A program made the translations under genes and the position numbers. A stretch of DNA of 51,825 bases from Thermomicrobiaceae bacterium (GTDB lineage: Bacteria > Chloroflexota > Chloroflexia > Thermomicrobiales > Thermomicrobiaceae): assembly GCA_014874455.1 (NCBI GenBank), contig JADBJL010000036.1:1-51825 (forward strand). Reading direction: 5' to 3'. The first letter of the stretch is position 1; each line of letters opens with the position of its first letter. The notes beneath the pieces are model-generated. The model made no database searches. It saw only the letters and a list, made by a program, of their open reading frames with translations, and was not told where the DNA came from. Shown here in pieces: positions 17,541-26,570 of the stretch.

Positions 17541-17599
17541 GTTCGTTCGCTTACCCGGCCACTGTGAGCCGTGTCTGGTCGCTCGCCAGTCGCCGGCGG

Positions 17600-19870
17600 C
17601 TATCCAGCCTGCTGCAGTGCGGCCAGCACGCGCGCCGGGGCCATCGGCAGCTCGGTCAGCCGTGCGCCGGCCGCGTCGGCGATGGCGTTGGCGATAGCCG
17701 CAGCGGTCGGGATCACCGGCGGCTCGCCGACGCCCTTGGCTCCGAACGGCCCGACCGCGGACGGCAGCTCGACCAGCTCGACCTGGATCGGCGGCAGATG
17801 AGTCGCCTTGGGAAGGTCGTAGTCCATCAGTGTCGGGTTCAGCGGCTGCCCGTTGTCGTCGTAGACCATCCCCTCGTGCAGTGCCCAGCCCACGCCCTGG
17901 GCCGCGCCACCCTGTACCTGGCCGGTGACCAGTGCTGGGTTGATGGCCCGGCCGACGTCCTGGATCGCCACCAGCTCCAGCAGCTCGACCTCGCCGGTGT
18001 CGGGGTCGACCCGCACGTGCGCGATCTGCCCGTTGAACCCCGGCGACTGCTGCGTGATCGCAGCCCGGCCGCTACCGTAGACCGGGGCATACTTGCCACC
18101 GAAGGTCATGCTGATCCCGGCGATCCGCTCCAGCGTGATACTGCGGTCGGGCACGCCGCGCACCCGCACCGCGCCGTCGACGAGTTCGAGGTCTTCTGGC
18201 GCCGCCTCCAGCTCGGCCGAGGCGATCTCCAGGATCTGGCGCCGGGCATCCTCGGCCGCGGCCTGCACGGCCAGCCCCATGGTGTAGGTCACCTTGCTGC
18301 CGCCGCTCATGCCGGCGTAGGGGGCGACGTTGGAGGGAACAGTCACCACGCGGATGCGCTCGACTGGCTGGTTCAACACCTCAGCGGCGATCATGGCCAT
18401 GACCGTGTTGGTTCCCGTAAGGTCGACCGAGCCGAGCGTCACCGTTAGCGTGCCGTCGAAGTTGAGCCGGACGTTGGCGGCGCAGGGCTCGACACCGCCC
18501 GGCCAGCCGCCGATCGCCACGCCGTAGCCCTCGTTGGGGTCGCTCGAGCGGTTGCGCCAGACCGGGTGCTCGCGCATCCGTTCCAGCACCGTCCGCAGCC
18601 CGATCTGGGGCCAGGGGACGCCGTTCGGCTGCGGGTCGCCGGTCTCCGAGGCGTTGCGGAGCCGGAACTCGATCGGATCCCAGCCGAGCGCACGGGCCAG
18701 CTCGTCGATTTGCTGCTCGATAGCAAACGTCGCCTGCGGCGCGCCGGGAGCGCGGTAGGCGCCGACGCCGGGCTTGTTGGTCAGCACTTCGTACCCCTCG
18801 AGGTCGAGATTCTCGCAGCGGTAGTAGCCGCCGAGCAGCAGGAGCGCGATGTTGACCGGCGCGCCGGGGTAGGCGCCGGAGTCGAAGACCACGCGTGCCT
18901 TGATGGCGGTGATGGTGCCGTCCTTGCGCGCGCCGGTCTTCAGCTCGATCACTGCGCCAGGCGCTGGGGTGGCGAGCAGGAACTCCTCCATCCGCGTCAG
19001 CACGAGCTTGACCGGGCGGCCGGTGCGCAGCGCCAGCGCGCCGGCCAGTGGCTCGAGGAGCACCGTCTTGCCGCCGAAGCCGCCGCCGACCTCCATCGGC
19101 ACGAGCGTGACCTGCTCGGGAGACAGGCCTAGCGTGCTGGCGGTGACGTTGCGGGCGTAAAACTGCCCCTGCGTGCAGGTGTAGATCGTCAGCCCGCCGG
19201 CCGGATCGGGCGCGGCGACCGTGGCGTGCGGCTCCAGGTACGCCTGGTGGACGAACGGGGTGCGGTAGGTACGCGCAACCACCACGTCCGCTTCGGCGAA
19301 GCCGCGCTCGACATCTCCCCGGCGGAAGCGCACCGCATTGGTGACGTTAGCCGGCAGCCGGGCGACGTCTAGCTCCTCGCCGCCCGCGACTGTCGCGTGC
19401 ATGCCAGCCTCGGCCCACTCGCCCTCCAGCTCCTTCGGTCGGATGGCAGGAGCGTCGGGGCGCATCGCCTCGATCGGGTCGACCACGGCTGGCAGCGGGT
19501 CATAGTCGACCCGCACCAGCTCGGCAGCATCGGCGGCGACTTCAGCCGTCTCGGCGACGACCACGGCGACCGGCTGGCCGTAGTAGATCACCTTGTCGCG
19601 GGCCAGCATGTGGCGGGCACGCTCTGCCGGCTCTGGGCCGTCCGGGAACAGGTCTCGCCCAGTGACGACGGCGACCACGCCCGGCAGCGAGGCCGCCTGG
19701 GCCGTATCCACACCGAGGATGCGGGCATGGGCGTAGGGCGCGGTGACCAGACGCGCGTGGAGCATGCCGGGCAGGTGGAGATCGTCAGTGTAGCGCGTCT
19801 GACCGCGTACCTTCTGGGGCGAGTCCATTCGCGGGATCGACCGGCCGATCAGCATCGTGGTCGCTTCCAT
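17600..19870 (-). CDS. Xanthine dehydrogenase-family molybdopterin-binding subunit
   Basis: A 756-residue large subunit of the molybdenum hydroxylase family (XDH, aldehyde oxidase, CO dehydrogenase). It has the N-terminal a/b hammerhead domain (VRGQTRYTDDLHLPGMLHA), the cofactor-binding VGGGFGGK loop, the family AYRAPGAPQ motif and, near the C-terminus, GAKGVGEPP carrying the catalytic glutamate. The AYRAPGAPQ loop, rather than AYRCSFR, argues against aerobic CO dehydrogenase. The usual FAD and 2Fe-2S subunit genes are not adjacent on either side, so partners must lie elsewhere. ATG 19870 has AAGGAGGGAGG before it; the frame is open 150 nt further upstream but that part has no family character. 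moaC at 26 kb serves the cofactor pathway but is in a separate operon. Confidence 0.92.
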   Translation of the reverse strand: MEATTMLIGRSIPRMDSPQKVRGQTRYTDDLHLPGMLHARLVTAPYAHARILGVDTAQAASLPGVVAVVTGRDLFPDGPEPAERARHMLARDKVIYYGQPVAVVVAETAEVAADAAELVRVDYDPLPAVVDPIEAMRPDAPAIRPKELEGEWAEAGMHATVAGGEELDVARLPANVTNAVRFRRGDVERGFAEADVVVARTYRTPFVHQAYLEPHATVAAPDPAGGLTIYTCTQGQFYARNVTASTLGLSPEQVTLVPMEVGGGFGGKTVLLEPLAGALALRTGRPVKLVLTRMEEFLLATPAPGAVIELKTGARKDGTITAIKARVVFDSGAYPGAPVNIALLLLGGYYRCENLDLEGYEVLTNKPGVGAYRAPGAPQATFAIEQQIDELARALGWDPIEFRLRNASETGDPQPNGVPWPQIGLRTVLERMREHPVWRNRSSDPNEGYGVAIGGWPGGVEPCAANVRLNFDGTLTVTLGSVDLTGTNTVMAMIAAEVLNQPVERIRVVTVPSNVAPYAGMSGGSKVTYTMGLAVQAAAEDARRQILEIASAELEAAPEDLELVDGAVRVRGVPDRSITLERIAGISMTFGGKYAPVYGSGRAAITQQSPGFNGQIAHVRVDPDTGEVELLELVAIQDVGRAINPALVTGQVQGGAAQGVGWALHEGMVYDDNGQPLNPTLMDYDLPKATHLPPIQVELVELPSAVGPFGAKGVGEPPVIPTAAAIANAIADAAGARLTELPMAPARVLAALQQAG

Positions 19871-20223
19871 TCTGCCTCCCTCCTTCGTCGCAGCCTTGCA
19901 CCGCATTGTAACGTCGGGCGGCGCCGAGCGCATCCCGACGCGTGCTCGCCGAGACGGACAATCCACGTCCTGGCGCCGTGGTTCCGCTTTCACGCAGCCG
20001 AAGGAACCGGGCTGGCACATGGTTCCGCTGAGAAGGTAGGGGCGAATGATTCTTCGCCCCTACCTTCTGTTATCTCTACCTGCCTGTGTGCCTGTGTCCG
20101 GCTCCCGACATTGCTCAGAAGACATCGCGAAGGCGCATCCTGTACCCCCTGTCCGAGCGGGGCCTCGCGAGCAGGATGCCGCAGGCGGGCTGAGAGCCAG
20201 CGCCCGGCAGGAGCGCCAGGCGG
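19871..20223. other. Intergenic region with palindrome
   Basis: No gene is recognisable in these 353 nt between two minus-strand genes. The only clear structure is the 38-nt perfect palindrome at 20031-20068. Confidence 0.55.
20031..20068. repeat. Perfect 16-bp palindromic element
   Basis: Arms AGAAGGTAGGGGCGAA (20031-20046) and TTCGCCCCTACCTTCT (20053-20068) pair perfectly around a TGATTC loop. The GTAGGGGCGA core resembles short palindromes that I recall from intergenic regions of many unrelated bacteria. Sited 156 nt beyond the end of the BNR gene, it could also act as its terminator. Confidence 0.75.
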
Positions 20224-23200
20224 TCAAGCCAGCGCAGGCACGCCGGCCTGCACCAGCCGCTCGCTGAACTGCCGCTGCTCTACCTCCAGCACCTGGCGTA
20301 GCCGCGCCTGCAGCTCGCCGAGCTGACCAACGAGCAGCTCGTACACCTCGTATGCTCCCTTCGTCGGGCGGTCGTCCGACTCGTCGATCATCGAGCTGAG
20401 CGCGACCAGCTTCTCGCGCACGCGGGCTGGGCCGGGTTGTGGCTTGTCGGAATCGACCTGGACAAAGTCGCGCTCCAGCGCCTCCAGCTTCTCCTTGAAC
20501 GCCTTCGCCGCCTCGGCGATCTCGTCGCTCTTGCCGGCCGCCTTCGCGCGCTCTTCCCACTCCTCGACCTGCTTGCGCAGCCGGCGGATCCGGTTGACTG
20601 CCTCGTGCACCTCGCTGATCCGGTCACGGATAGCGACCTTGAGCTCGAACTGCGCGCGCAGGTCGTCGTCGCTGGCCGGCAGCCGCGGATCTCTCACGAC
20701 CTCGAACGACTGCGTCCACACGGTCTCGCCGACCTTGAGCTGCACCTGGTAGCGGCCGGGCAGCGCCCGCGGGCGGACGGCCACCTCGAGCATCTGCTCG
20801 AAGCGATCCCGCTTGGGCGGCCCTTCCAGCTTGGTCGCTCCCTCGTACCGCAGATCCCAGACGAAACGGTTCAGGCCGGCCTGGGCTGGCACGCGCGGCG
20901 GCTCCTCGCTCTTGCTGGAGAACGTCCGGATCACGTTCCCCTGCGCGTCGAGGATGGTGAGCGTGACCTCCTCCTCGGGCTGCGCCTTCAGATAGTAGGT
21001 GACGATGGCGCCGTCGGGCGGGTTCTTCCCGGCGTCGAGGAACTCCTCGCCGTTGGTACCCATCGGCGTCTCGCGGAGCCGGTAGGTGACGGTGACGGGG
21101 CCGGTCATCTTGTAGTTGGCGGTCTTCGGGTGCTTGTAGAAGCCGCGGCCGTAGAAACGCCAGCGCACGGTGGGGCGGGGCTGGTAGAGGTAGGCTAGCT
21201 CGTCGAGCTGCCCTGGCTCGAACTGCCGCAGCGGGGTCAGGTCGTCCAGGATCCAGAAGCTCCGCCCGTGCGTCGCCACCACCAGGTCGCTCTCCTTCAC
21301 CACCAGGTCGTAGATGGGGCAGACCGGCAGGTTGCTCTGGAAGCGCTGCCAGCTCCCCCCGTCGTCGAAGGAGACGTACAGCCCGGTCTCGGTGCCGCAG
21401 TAGAGCAGCCCCCGCCGCACCGGATCCTCGCGGATGGCGCGGGTGAAGTCGTGCTCGGGAATCCCCGCGGTGATCTTCGTCCAGCTCTGGCCGTAGTCGC
21501 TGGTCTTGAAGAGGTAAGGATGGAAGTCGTCGAGGCGGTAGGCGTGAGCGGCCAGGTAGCAGGTGGCGGGGTCATGAGGGGAGGGCTCCAGCATGGCCAC
21601 CGTGGCCCAGGGGGGCAGGTCGGGCGGGGTGACGTTCTGCCAGGTCTGGCCGCCGTCGCGGGAGAGGTGCACCAGGCCGTCGTCGGAGCCGGCCCAGAAG
21701 ACGCCGGGCTCGTGGGGGGACTCGCGGAAGGCGAAGATGGTGCAGTAGACCTCGGCTCCCGTGTTGTCCTTGGTGATCGGCCCGCCGGAGGGCTGGAGCT
21801 TGTCGGGATCGTTGCGCGTCAGATCCGGGCTGATCACCTCCCAGGTCATCCCCAGATCCCGCGAGCGGTGGACGACGTTGGAGGTGACGTAGAGGGTGTT
21901 GGGGTCGTGGGGGGAGAACTCGATCGGGAACGTCCACTGGAAACGGTACTTCAGGTCTCTCGCCCCCTCGGCCATGCCCAGCTCTTCCGGCCAGACGGTG
22001 ATGTTGCGCTGCTCGCCGGTGCGGTGGTTGTAGCGGATCAGCCGGCCGTTGCCCTCGCCGCTGCCGATCGCCCCGCCGATCACAATATCGGGATCGTCCG
22101 GCTTGACGGCGATGTAGCCGCTCTCGCCGCCGCCCGGCTCGTACCACTCGGCCGGCGTGATGGCGCCGTTGACCGACATGCTGGGCAGGCAGATCGCGGT
22201 GTTGTCCTGCTGGGAGCCGTAGACCCGGTAGGGGAAGCGGTTGTCCACGGTGACGTGGTACATCTGGGCGGTCGGCTGGTTGAACTGGGTCGACCAGGTG
22301 CGCCCGCCGTCGAAGCTGACGCAGGCGCCGCCGTCGTTGCCGTTGATCATCCGCAGCGGATTTCGGGGGTCGATCCAGTGGTCGTGGTGGTCGCCGTGGG
22401 GCGTCGGCACCTCGGTGAAGGTGACGCCGCCGTCGATCGACTTCCAGAGCTTGAGGTCGAGCACCCAGAGGGTGTCGGCGTCCTGCGGGTCGGCGCAGAG
22501 GTGGTGGAAGTACCAGGCGCGCCAGCGCAGGTCGCCCTTGTCGCTCACGCGCTTCCAGGTGTCGCCGTAGTCGTCGGAGCGGAAGAGCGCGCCGTCCTCG
22601 GCCTCGACGATGGCCCAGACGCGGCCAGGTTTCGCTGCGGTGGTCGCGAGGCCGATCCGGCCGAGGATGCCCTGGGGCAGCTCGGGCCTCCGGCTGATCT
22701 CCTCCCAGGTGTCGCCGCCGTCGAAGGAGCGGAAGAGCCCGCTCCCCGGCCCGCCGCTGACCAGCTCCCAGGGCCGGCGGATCGCCTGCCACAGGGCGGC
22801 GTAGAGGATGCGGGGGTTGCTGGGATCCATGATCAGGTCGATGGCGCCGGTGTGCTCGTCGCGGTAGAGCACCTTCTGCCAGGTCTTGCCGCCGTCCTTC
22901 GAGCGGAAGACGCCGCGCTCCTCGTTGGGGCCGTGGGCGTGGCCGAGCGCGGCGACGTAGACCAGGTCTGGGTTCTGCGGATGTACCCGCACCCGGGCGA
23001 TGTGCCGGGTGTCGCGCAGCCCGACGTTTTGCCAGGTGCGGCCGCCGTCGGTCGACTTGTAGACGCCGTCGCCGTGGGAGACGTTGCCGCGGATGCAGGC
23101 CTCGCCGGTGCCGACGTAGATCACGTTGGGGTCGGCCTCGCTCACCGCGATCGCCCCGACCGCGGCGCGGGCGAAGTAGCCGTCGGAGATGTTCTCCCAG

Positions 23201-23370
23201 GTCACCCCGCCGTCGATTGTCTTCCAGACGCCGCCAGCGCAGGCGCCGAAGTAGAACGTCATCGGGTCGGTCGGGTGCCCCGCGACCGCGACCACCCGGC
23301 CGCCGCGGTGCGGGCCGATCAGGCGAAAGCGGAGCGCCTTCGCGAGCCTATCGAGACTGTGCTGGCTCAT
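20224..23370 (-). CDS. BNR/Asp-box beta-propeller protein (VPS10/sortilin-like)
   Basis: A 1048-residue protein whose first 700 residues form one or two large propellers with at least ten Asp-box turns of the S-x-D-G-G-x-T-W type (KTIDGGVTW, STDGGRTW, SKDGGKTW, SFDGGDTW, SDDYGDTW, SFDGGRTW, SRDLGMTW, SRDGGQTW, SDYGQSW). This is the 'WD40/YVTN/BNR-like' glycosyl-hydrolase-annotated family; enzymatic activity is usually unproven. An Ig/FlgD-like beta domain follows (VTVTYRLRET ... RFVWDLRYEGA), then a charged helical C-terminus that looks like a coiled coil (about 925-990). No signal peptide is visible at the N-terminus (MSQHSLDRLAKALRFR), which is unusual. ATG 23370 has GAGGGAGGGAG upstream. 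Confidence 0.88.
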   Translation of the reverse strand: MSQHSLDRLAKALRFRLIGPHRGGRVVAVAGHPTDPMTFYFGACAGGVWKTIDGGVTWENISDGYFARAAVGAIAVSEADPNVIYVGTGEACIRGNVSHGDGVYKSTDGGRTWQNVGLRDTRHIARVRVHPQNPDLVYVAALGHAHGPNEERGVFRSKDGGKTWQKVLYRDEHTGAIDLIMDPSNPRILYAALWQAIRRPWELVSGGPGSGLFRSFDGGDTWEEISRRPELPQGILGRIGLATTAAKPGRVWAIVEAEDGALFRSDDYGDTWKRVSDKGDLRWRAWYFHHLCADPQDADTLWVLDLKLWKSIDGGVTFTEVPTPHGDHHDHWIDPRNPLRMINGNDGGACVSFDGGRTWSTQFNQPTAQMYHVTVDNRFPYRVYGSQQDNTAICLPSMSVNGAITPAEWYEPGGGESGYIAVKPDDPDIVIGGAIGSGEGNGRLIRYNHRTGEQRNITVWPEELGMAEGARDLKYRFQWTFPIEFSPHDPNTLYVTSNVVHRSRDLGMTWEVISPDLTRNDPDKLQPSGGPITKDNTGAEVYCTIFAFRESPHEPGVFWAGSDDGLVHLSRDGGQTWQNVTPPDLPPWATVAMLEPSPHDPATCYLAAHAYRLDDFHPYLFKTSDYGQSWTKITAGIPEHDFTRAIREDPVRRGLLYCGTETGLYVSFDDGGSWQRFQSNLPVCPIYDLVVKESDLVVATHGRSFWILDDLTPLRQFEPGQLDELAYLYQPRPTVRWRFYGRGFYKHPKTANYKMTGPVTVTYRLRETPMGTNGEEFLDAGKNPPDGAIVTYYLKAQPEEEVTLTILDAQGNVIRTFSSKSEEPPRVPAQAGLNRFVWDLRYEGATKLEGPPKRDRFEQMLEVAVRPRALPGRYQVQLKVGETVWTQSFEVVRDPRLPASDDDLRAQFELKVAIRDRISEVHEAVNRIRRLRKQVEEWEERAKAAGKSDEIAEAAKAFKEKLEALERDFVQVDSDKPQPGPARVREKLVALSSMIDESDDRPTKGAYEVYELLVGQLGELQARLRQVLEVEQRQFSERLVQAGVPALA

Positions 23371-23520
23371 CGGACTCCCTCCCTCGGCTCATCCTCACAG
23401 CCACCCGATCTTCGCATATCGCAGGGGAATCCTGCCAGGGCGGCACCGGAGCGCCAGCGATGGTTCGGACATGACGGGAGAACAGGAGAGGAGAGGGCCT
23501 GAGTATCACGGGAGGTCGCG

Positions 23521-24123
23521 CTACCCGCTCTCCCGCGGCAGGCGCAGCTTCTCGGCCAGCACCGGGCTCCGGAACTCGCGCGCCAGGAGATCCATGTACA
23601 CCACGTCGTAGCGCTGCTGGCCGACCCGCGCGGCCTCGCGCAGCCGCCCGGCTTCCCGGAAGCCTAACTGGTCGTAGACCCGCCGGGCCCGCTCGTTGAA
23701 GGCGAGGTAGCGTAGCCAGATCTGGTTCAGGCCGAGGACGGTGAAGCCGTAGTCGAGCAGCAGGCCCAGCGCCTCGGTCGCGTAGCCGCGCCCCCAAACC
23801 GAGCGCTCGCCGATGACGATGCCGACCTCGGCGGTGCCGCTGTGGAAGTCGATGTCGTGGAGCCCGGCGTTGCCCACCGGCCGGTCGTCGGGCCGCTCAT
23901 AGACCGTAAACACCCTCGATCTCGTGTCGCGCCGGACAGCGTCGACCCAGTCGAGCTCGTCCTCGTCCGTCATCGGCAACCGGGACAGGACGCTCAGCGT
24001 CAGCGTGACCTCCAGGTCGTTCATCCAGCGCCGGTAGACGGGCGCGAGCTCGCGCCGGATCGGCCCCAGGAACACCTTCTCGCCCGGAACGATCACGTCC
24101 GGGCGAGGTGGAACTTCCTCCAT
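23521..24123 (-). CDS. GNAT-family N-acetyltransferase
   Basis: A 200-residue acetyltransferase of the RimJ/RimL-like GNAT group (Acetyltransf_3). The acyl-CoA-binding motif A is in ERSVWGRGYATEALGLLLDY (G-R-G-Y-A-T, Q/R-x-x-G-x-G/A-like), and motif B contains LRYLAFNERARRVYDQLGF, the usual N-x-x-A-x-x-x-Y-x-x-x-G-F signature. The substrate is unknown; RimJ-like members modify protein N-termini, amino acids or antibiotics. The frame extends to 24276, but ATG 24123 has AAAGGGGA seven bases upstream and starts just before the domain. It is divergent from mnmA, sharing a 146-nt intergenic region. Confidence 0.87.
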   Translation of the reverse strand: MEEVPPRPDVIVPGEKVFLGPIRRELAPVYRRWMNDLEVTLTLSVLSRLPMTDEDELDWVDAVRRDTRSRVFTVYERPDDRPVGNAGLHDIDFHSGTAEVGIVIGERSVWGRGYATEALGLLLDYGFTVLGLNQIWLRYLAFNERARRVYDQLGFREAGRLREAARVGQQRYDVVYMDLLAREFRSPVLAEKLRLPRESG

Positions 24124-24269
24124 TCGTTGTCCCCTTTCGAGAGTCCCGCAGCGCCCGGAAGCGAATGCGAGCAATGGTACACTTAATCGGTTCTGGCAGG
24201 CGAGCGGAGACCGGGGCGGGCTCTTGCCCGGCTCCTTCCCTCGCGATGGCACCTGGACTGAACGGTACG

Positions 24270-25397
24270 ATGGCAAAGATCCTGGTAGCCCTCTCCGGAG
24301 GCGTCGATAGCGCGGTAACCGCGCTCTTGCTCAAGGAAGCCGGCTGGGAGCCGGTCGGGATCCATTTGCGCCTCTTCGACAGCGACCCCGAGTCGCTGGC
24401 CGAGGGCGTCTGCTGCGGCGACCAGGCGGCCGCCGATGCCCGCATGGTGGCCGCCCAGCTCGGCATCCCCTTCTACGTGCGCGACCTGCGCGACCTCTTC
24501 CGCGAGCACGTCGTCGAGCCGACGGTCGAGGGCTACGCCCGTGCCGAGACGCCGAACCCCTGTGTCCTCTGCAACCACCGGCTGCGCATCCCCGAGCTGT
24601 TGCGCCTGGCCGACAGCCTCGGGATCCCGGCGGTCGCGACCGGCCACTACGTGCGGAAGATCCGGCACGGCGGCGAGTGGCGGCTCGCCGAGGCGCGCGA
24701 CCCGCGCCGCGACCAGTCGTACGTCCTGTACCGGTTGACGCCCCAGCAGCTCGAGCGGCTCGAGTTCCCGATGGGGGAGCTGACCAAGGAGGAGGCGCGA
24801 GCGCGCGCCCGGGCCGCCGGGCTGTTCGTCGCCGAGAAGGCGTCGTCGGTCGACCTCTGCTTTGCCAAGACGGCCGGCGGGATCGGCCGGATGGTGGCGG
24901 CGATGCGCCCGGAGACCGGCCAGCCTGGCCCGCTGCTCGACGAGCGTGGGCGAGTCGTCGGCGAGCATCCGGGTATCGCCTTCGTCACCGTCGGCCAGCG
25001 GCGCGGCCTGCGCTGGCGCTCGACCACGCCGGAGCGCAAGTACGTGGCTGAGATCACGCCCGAGACGCGCGAGGTCAGCGTCGCGCCGCGTGCCCGGCTC
25101 CTCACCCGCGCCGTGCGCCTGGCCGAGCCGGTCTGGCATGAGCCGCTGCCGCCGCTCGCGGAGGCGCGCATCCGCTACCAGGGGCCGCGCTTCCCGGTGC
25201 GCGTTGAGGGGGAGTGGGTGTACTTCCTCGAGCCCGGCCCCCCGCTCGCCCGCGGCCAGGCGGTCGTGCTCTACGACGGCGACCGCGTGCTGGGGGGCGG
25301 CACCGCGGCTGAGGTCGTGCGCGGCGTCCCGGACACGGTACCGGACGAGGAGCCGGCGGGCGCGCTGGCGGTTGCCGGCTCGGCCGGATCCCGCTGA
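24270..25397 (+). CDS. tRNA-specific 2-thiouridylase MnmA
   Basis: The cytosolic enzyme that adds sulphur to U34 of Lys, Glu and Gln tRNAs. The PP-loop ATPase motif SGGVDSAV follows directly on the MAKILVAL start. The catalytic cysteine lies in TPNPCVLCN and the second, persulphide-carrying cysteine in VDLCFAKT, so the enzyme should be active. A GVTVGQRRGL-like segment (FVTVGQRRGLRW) marks the central domain and the C-terminal beta barrel is complete (about 285-375). ATG 24270 is chosen because the protein then begins exactly as MnmA orthologues do; ATG 24246 is in frame eight codons earlier. No strong ribosome site precedes either one. Sulphur relay partners are not encoded nearby. Confidence 0.95.
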   Translation: MAKILVALSGGVDSAVTALLLKEAGWEPVGIHLRLFDSDPESLAEGVCCGDQAAADARMVAAQLGIPFYVRDLRDLFREHVVEPTVEGYARAETPNPCVLCNHRLRIPELLRLADSLGIPAVATGHYVRKIRHGGEWRLAEARDPRRDQSYVLYRLTPQQLERLEFPMGELTKEEARARARAAGLFVAEKASSVDLCFAKTAGGIGRMVAAMRPETGQPGPLLDERGRVVGEHPGIAFVTVGQRRGLRWRSTTPERKYVAEITPETREVSVAPRARLLTRAVRLAEPVWHEPLPPLAEARIRYQGPRFPVRVEGEWVYFLEPGPPLARGQAVVLYDGDRVLGGGTAAEVVRGVPDTVPDEEPAGALAVAGSAGSR

Positions 25398-25440
25398 CCC
25401 TACGGCCAGACGCTGCTCTCCTCGAGTGGACGTGCTAACG

Positions 25441-25465
25441 CTGCTCAATCTCACCTGCTGAGCAG
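25441..25465 (+). terminator. Hairpin after mnmA
   Basis: CTGCTCA (25441-25447) and TGAGCAG (25459-25465) form a 7-bp stem with an 11-nt loop, 43 nt after the mnmA stop. A nested CCTGCT-G-AGCAGG dyad (25454-25466) gives an alternative fold. Confidence 0.35.
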
Positions 25466-25567
25466 GGTGTTCAGGCTCGTGACCATCGGGGGATTGCCTG
25501 CTTCGCCGGGATCGTGCATGCTTGAGCCGAGTATGTACGGACAATCTGCACGGACACTGGAGGAGAC

Positions 25568-25852
25568 ATGCCGTTCAAGCCTGGCGACCGCATCTGGATC
25601 GAGTACCCGCCCGAGCGCGGCGACGTCGTGCACGATAGGGGCTGGCCGGCCGAGGATCGCTACCGACAGCGCTTCTGGCACCAGGACGAGCATGGGCTGC
25701 ATCCCCTGGCGGCAGACGACGTCCGGCGGGCCACGGTGAAGCCGGACGAGCTGGTCATCGAGATCGCCGGGCAGCGGGCCCGGGCCGAGCCGGATCGGGA
25801 GCGGGAGGTCGGCATGGCCAGCGGCACCGTGACTACAGTGGATCCCTGCTGA
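25568..25852 (+). CDS. Small conserved-looking hypothetical protein
   Basis: A 94-residue, highly charged soluble protein, not recognised. It starts MPFKPGDRIWIEYPPERGDVV, which resembles the entry strand of small beta-barrel (SH3-like) proteins, and continues through a W- and D-rich stretch (WPAEDRYRQRFWHQDEHG) to a Glu/Arg-rich tail. The frame has the codon bias of real genes and the best possible ribosome site (GGAGGAG, 25558-25564, just ahead of ATG 25568), so I take it as coding. A hairpin starts at its stop codon. No partner genes are obvious: mnmA lies upstream on the same strand and moaC is convergent. Confidence 0.7.
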   Translation: MPFKPGDRIWIEYPPERGDVVHDRGWPAEDRYRQRFWHQDEHGLHPLAADDVRRATVKPDELVIEIAGQRARAEPDREREVGMASGTVTTVDPC

Positions 25853-25872
25853 TGCAGGGCCGCTCCCTGCAT
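25852..25872 (+). terminator. Hairpin at the end of the small hypothetical gene
   Basis: ATGCAGGG (25852-25859) and CCCTGCAT (25865-25872) form a perfect 8-bp stem with a 5-nt loop; its first base is the last base of the stop codon. GTTG follows, with no long T-run. The rest of 25873-26078 shows nothing clear. Confidence 0.5.
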
Positions 25873-26078
25873 GTTGCCCGCCGCGCCGGCTGATCCTGGC
25901 ACTGGAGCAACTCGAATGACCGCCGGCCGGACTCACTCGCCGCCTCAGGTGAACCAACGAGCGCCAGCCGCACACAACACGGCGTCGCCGGCCCGGTGCG
26001 CGACGGCCTGCCGCTTCACCCTGGCAATGCTGCTGTCCTCGTGAGGCTCGTCGCTGACCTCGCCAGCGGGCGGCCGGC

Positions 26079-26570
26079 TCACTCGCGCGCCGCGCTGCCC
26101 CGCTCCCAGACGCCGCTGCGGCCGCCGCTCTTGTGCTCCAGCCGGATCTCGCCGAGCACCATGCCCCGGTCGACCGCCTTGAGCATGTCGTAGATCGTCA
26201 GCGCGGCCACGGCGACGGCGGTCAGCGCCTCCATCTCCACCCCGGTTCTGCCGACGGTCTCGACCCGCGCCTCGATCTCGACCGCGCTCCGCTCCACGTC
26301 CGGCGCGAAGTCGACCTCGACCTTCGTCAACGGGATCGGGTGGCAGAGCGGGATCAGCTCGTGCGTCTTCTTGGCCGCCATGATGCCGGCCACGCGCGCC
26401 ACGCCGAGGACGTCGCCCTTGGCCGCCCGGCCTTCGACGACCAGCCGCAGCGTCTCCGGCTGCATCCGCACCTCGCCGCGCGCGATCGCCACCCGGCGCG
26501 TCTCCTCCTTGGCGCCGACGTCGACCATCCGGGCCCGGCCCTGCTCGTCGAAGTGGGTCAGCTCGGCCAT
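26079..26570 (-). CDS. Cyclic pyranopterin monophosphate synthase MoaC
   Basis: A 163-residue MoaC, which with MoaA converts GTP to cyclic pyranopterin monophosphate, the first step of molybdenum cofactor synthesis. Family motifs are intact: [18 protein letters not shown] (active-site His), [13 protein letters not shown] (catalytic Glu and Met) and [10 protein letters not shown] (catalytic Lys and Asp). The length is normal. ATG 26570 has GAGGAGGG upstream and overlaps the end of the EamA gene by 13 nt, so it is translationally coupled as the last gene of an aminotransferase-EamA-moaC operon. No moaA, moaD, moaE or mogA gene is in this window. Confidence 0.96.
   Translation of the reverse strand: MAELTHFDEQGRARMVDVGAKEETRRVAIARGEVRMQPETLRLVVEGRAAKGDVLGVARVAGIMAAKKTHELIPLCHPIPLTKVEVDFAPDVERSAVEIEARVETVGRTGVEMEALTAVAVAALTIYDMLKAVDRGMVLGEIRLEHKSGGRSGVWERGSAARE

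Larger units (their letters stand above)
17236..17599. other. Intergenic region between two minus-strand genes
   Basis: No gene is seen in 364 nt. It contains the promoter at 17318-17291 for the small secreted protein and the hairpin at 17514-17540 beyond the end of the molybdenum hydroxylase gene. Confidence 0.5.

Noticed and set aside
17600-19870. Aerobic CO dehydrogenase CoxL
   Set aside because: The AYRAPGAPQ loop replaces the CoxL-specific AYRCSFR active-site loop.
21268-23502. 744-codon open frame opposite the BNR propeller
   Set aside because: Composition artefact (runs of V, A, G) antisense to a gene with many Asp-box motifs.
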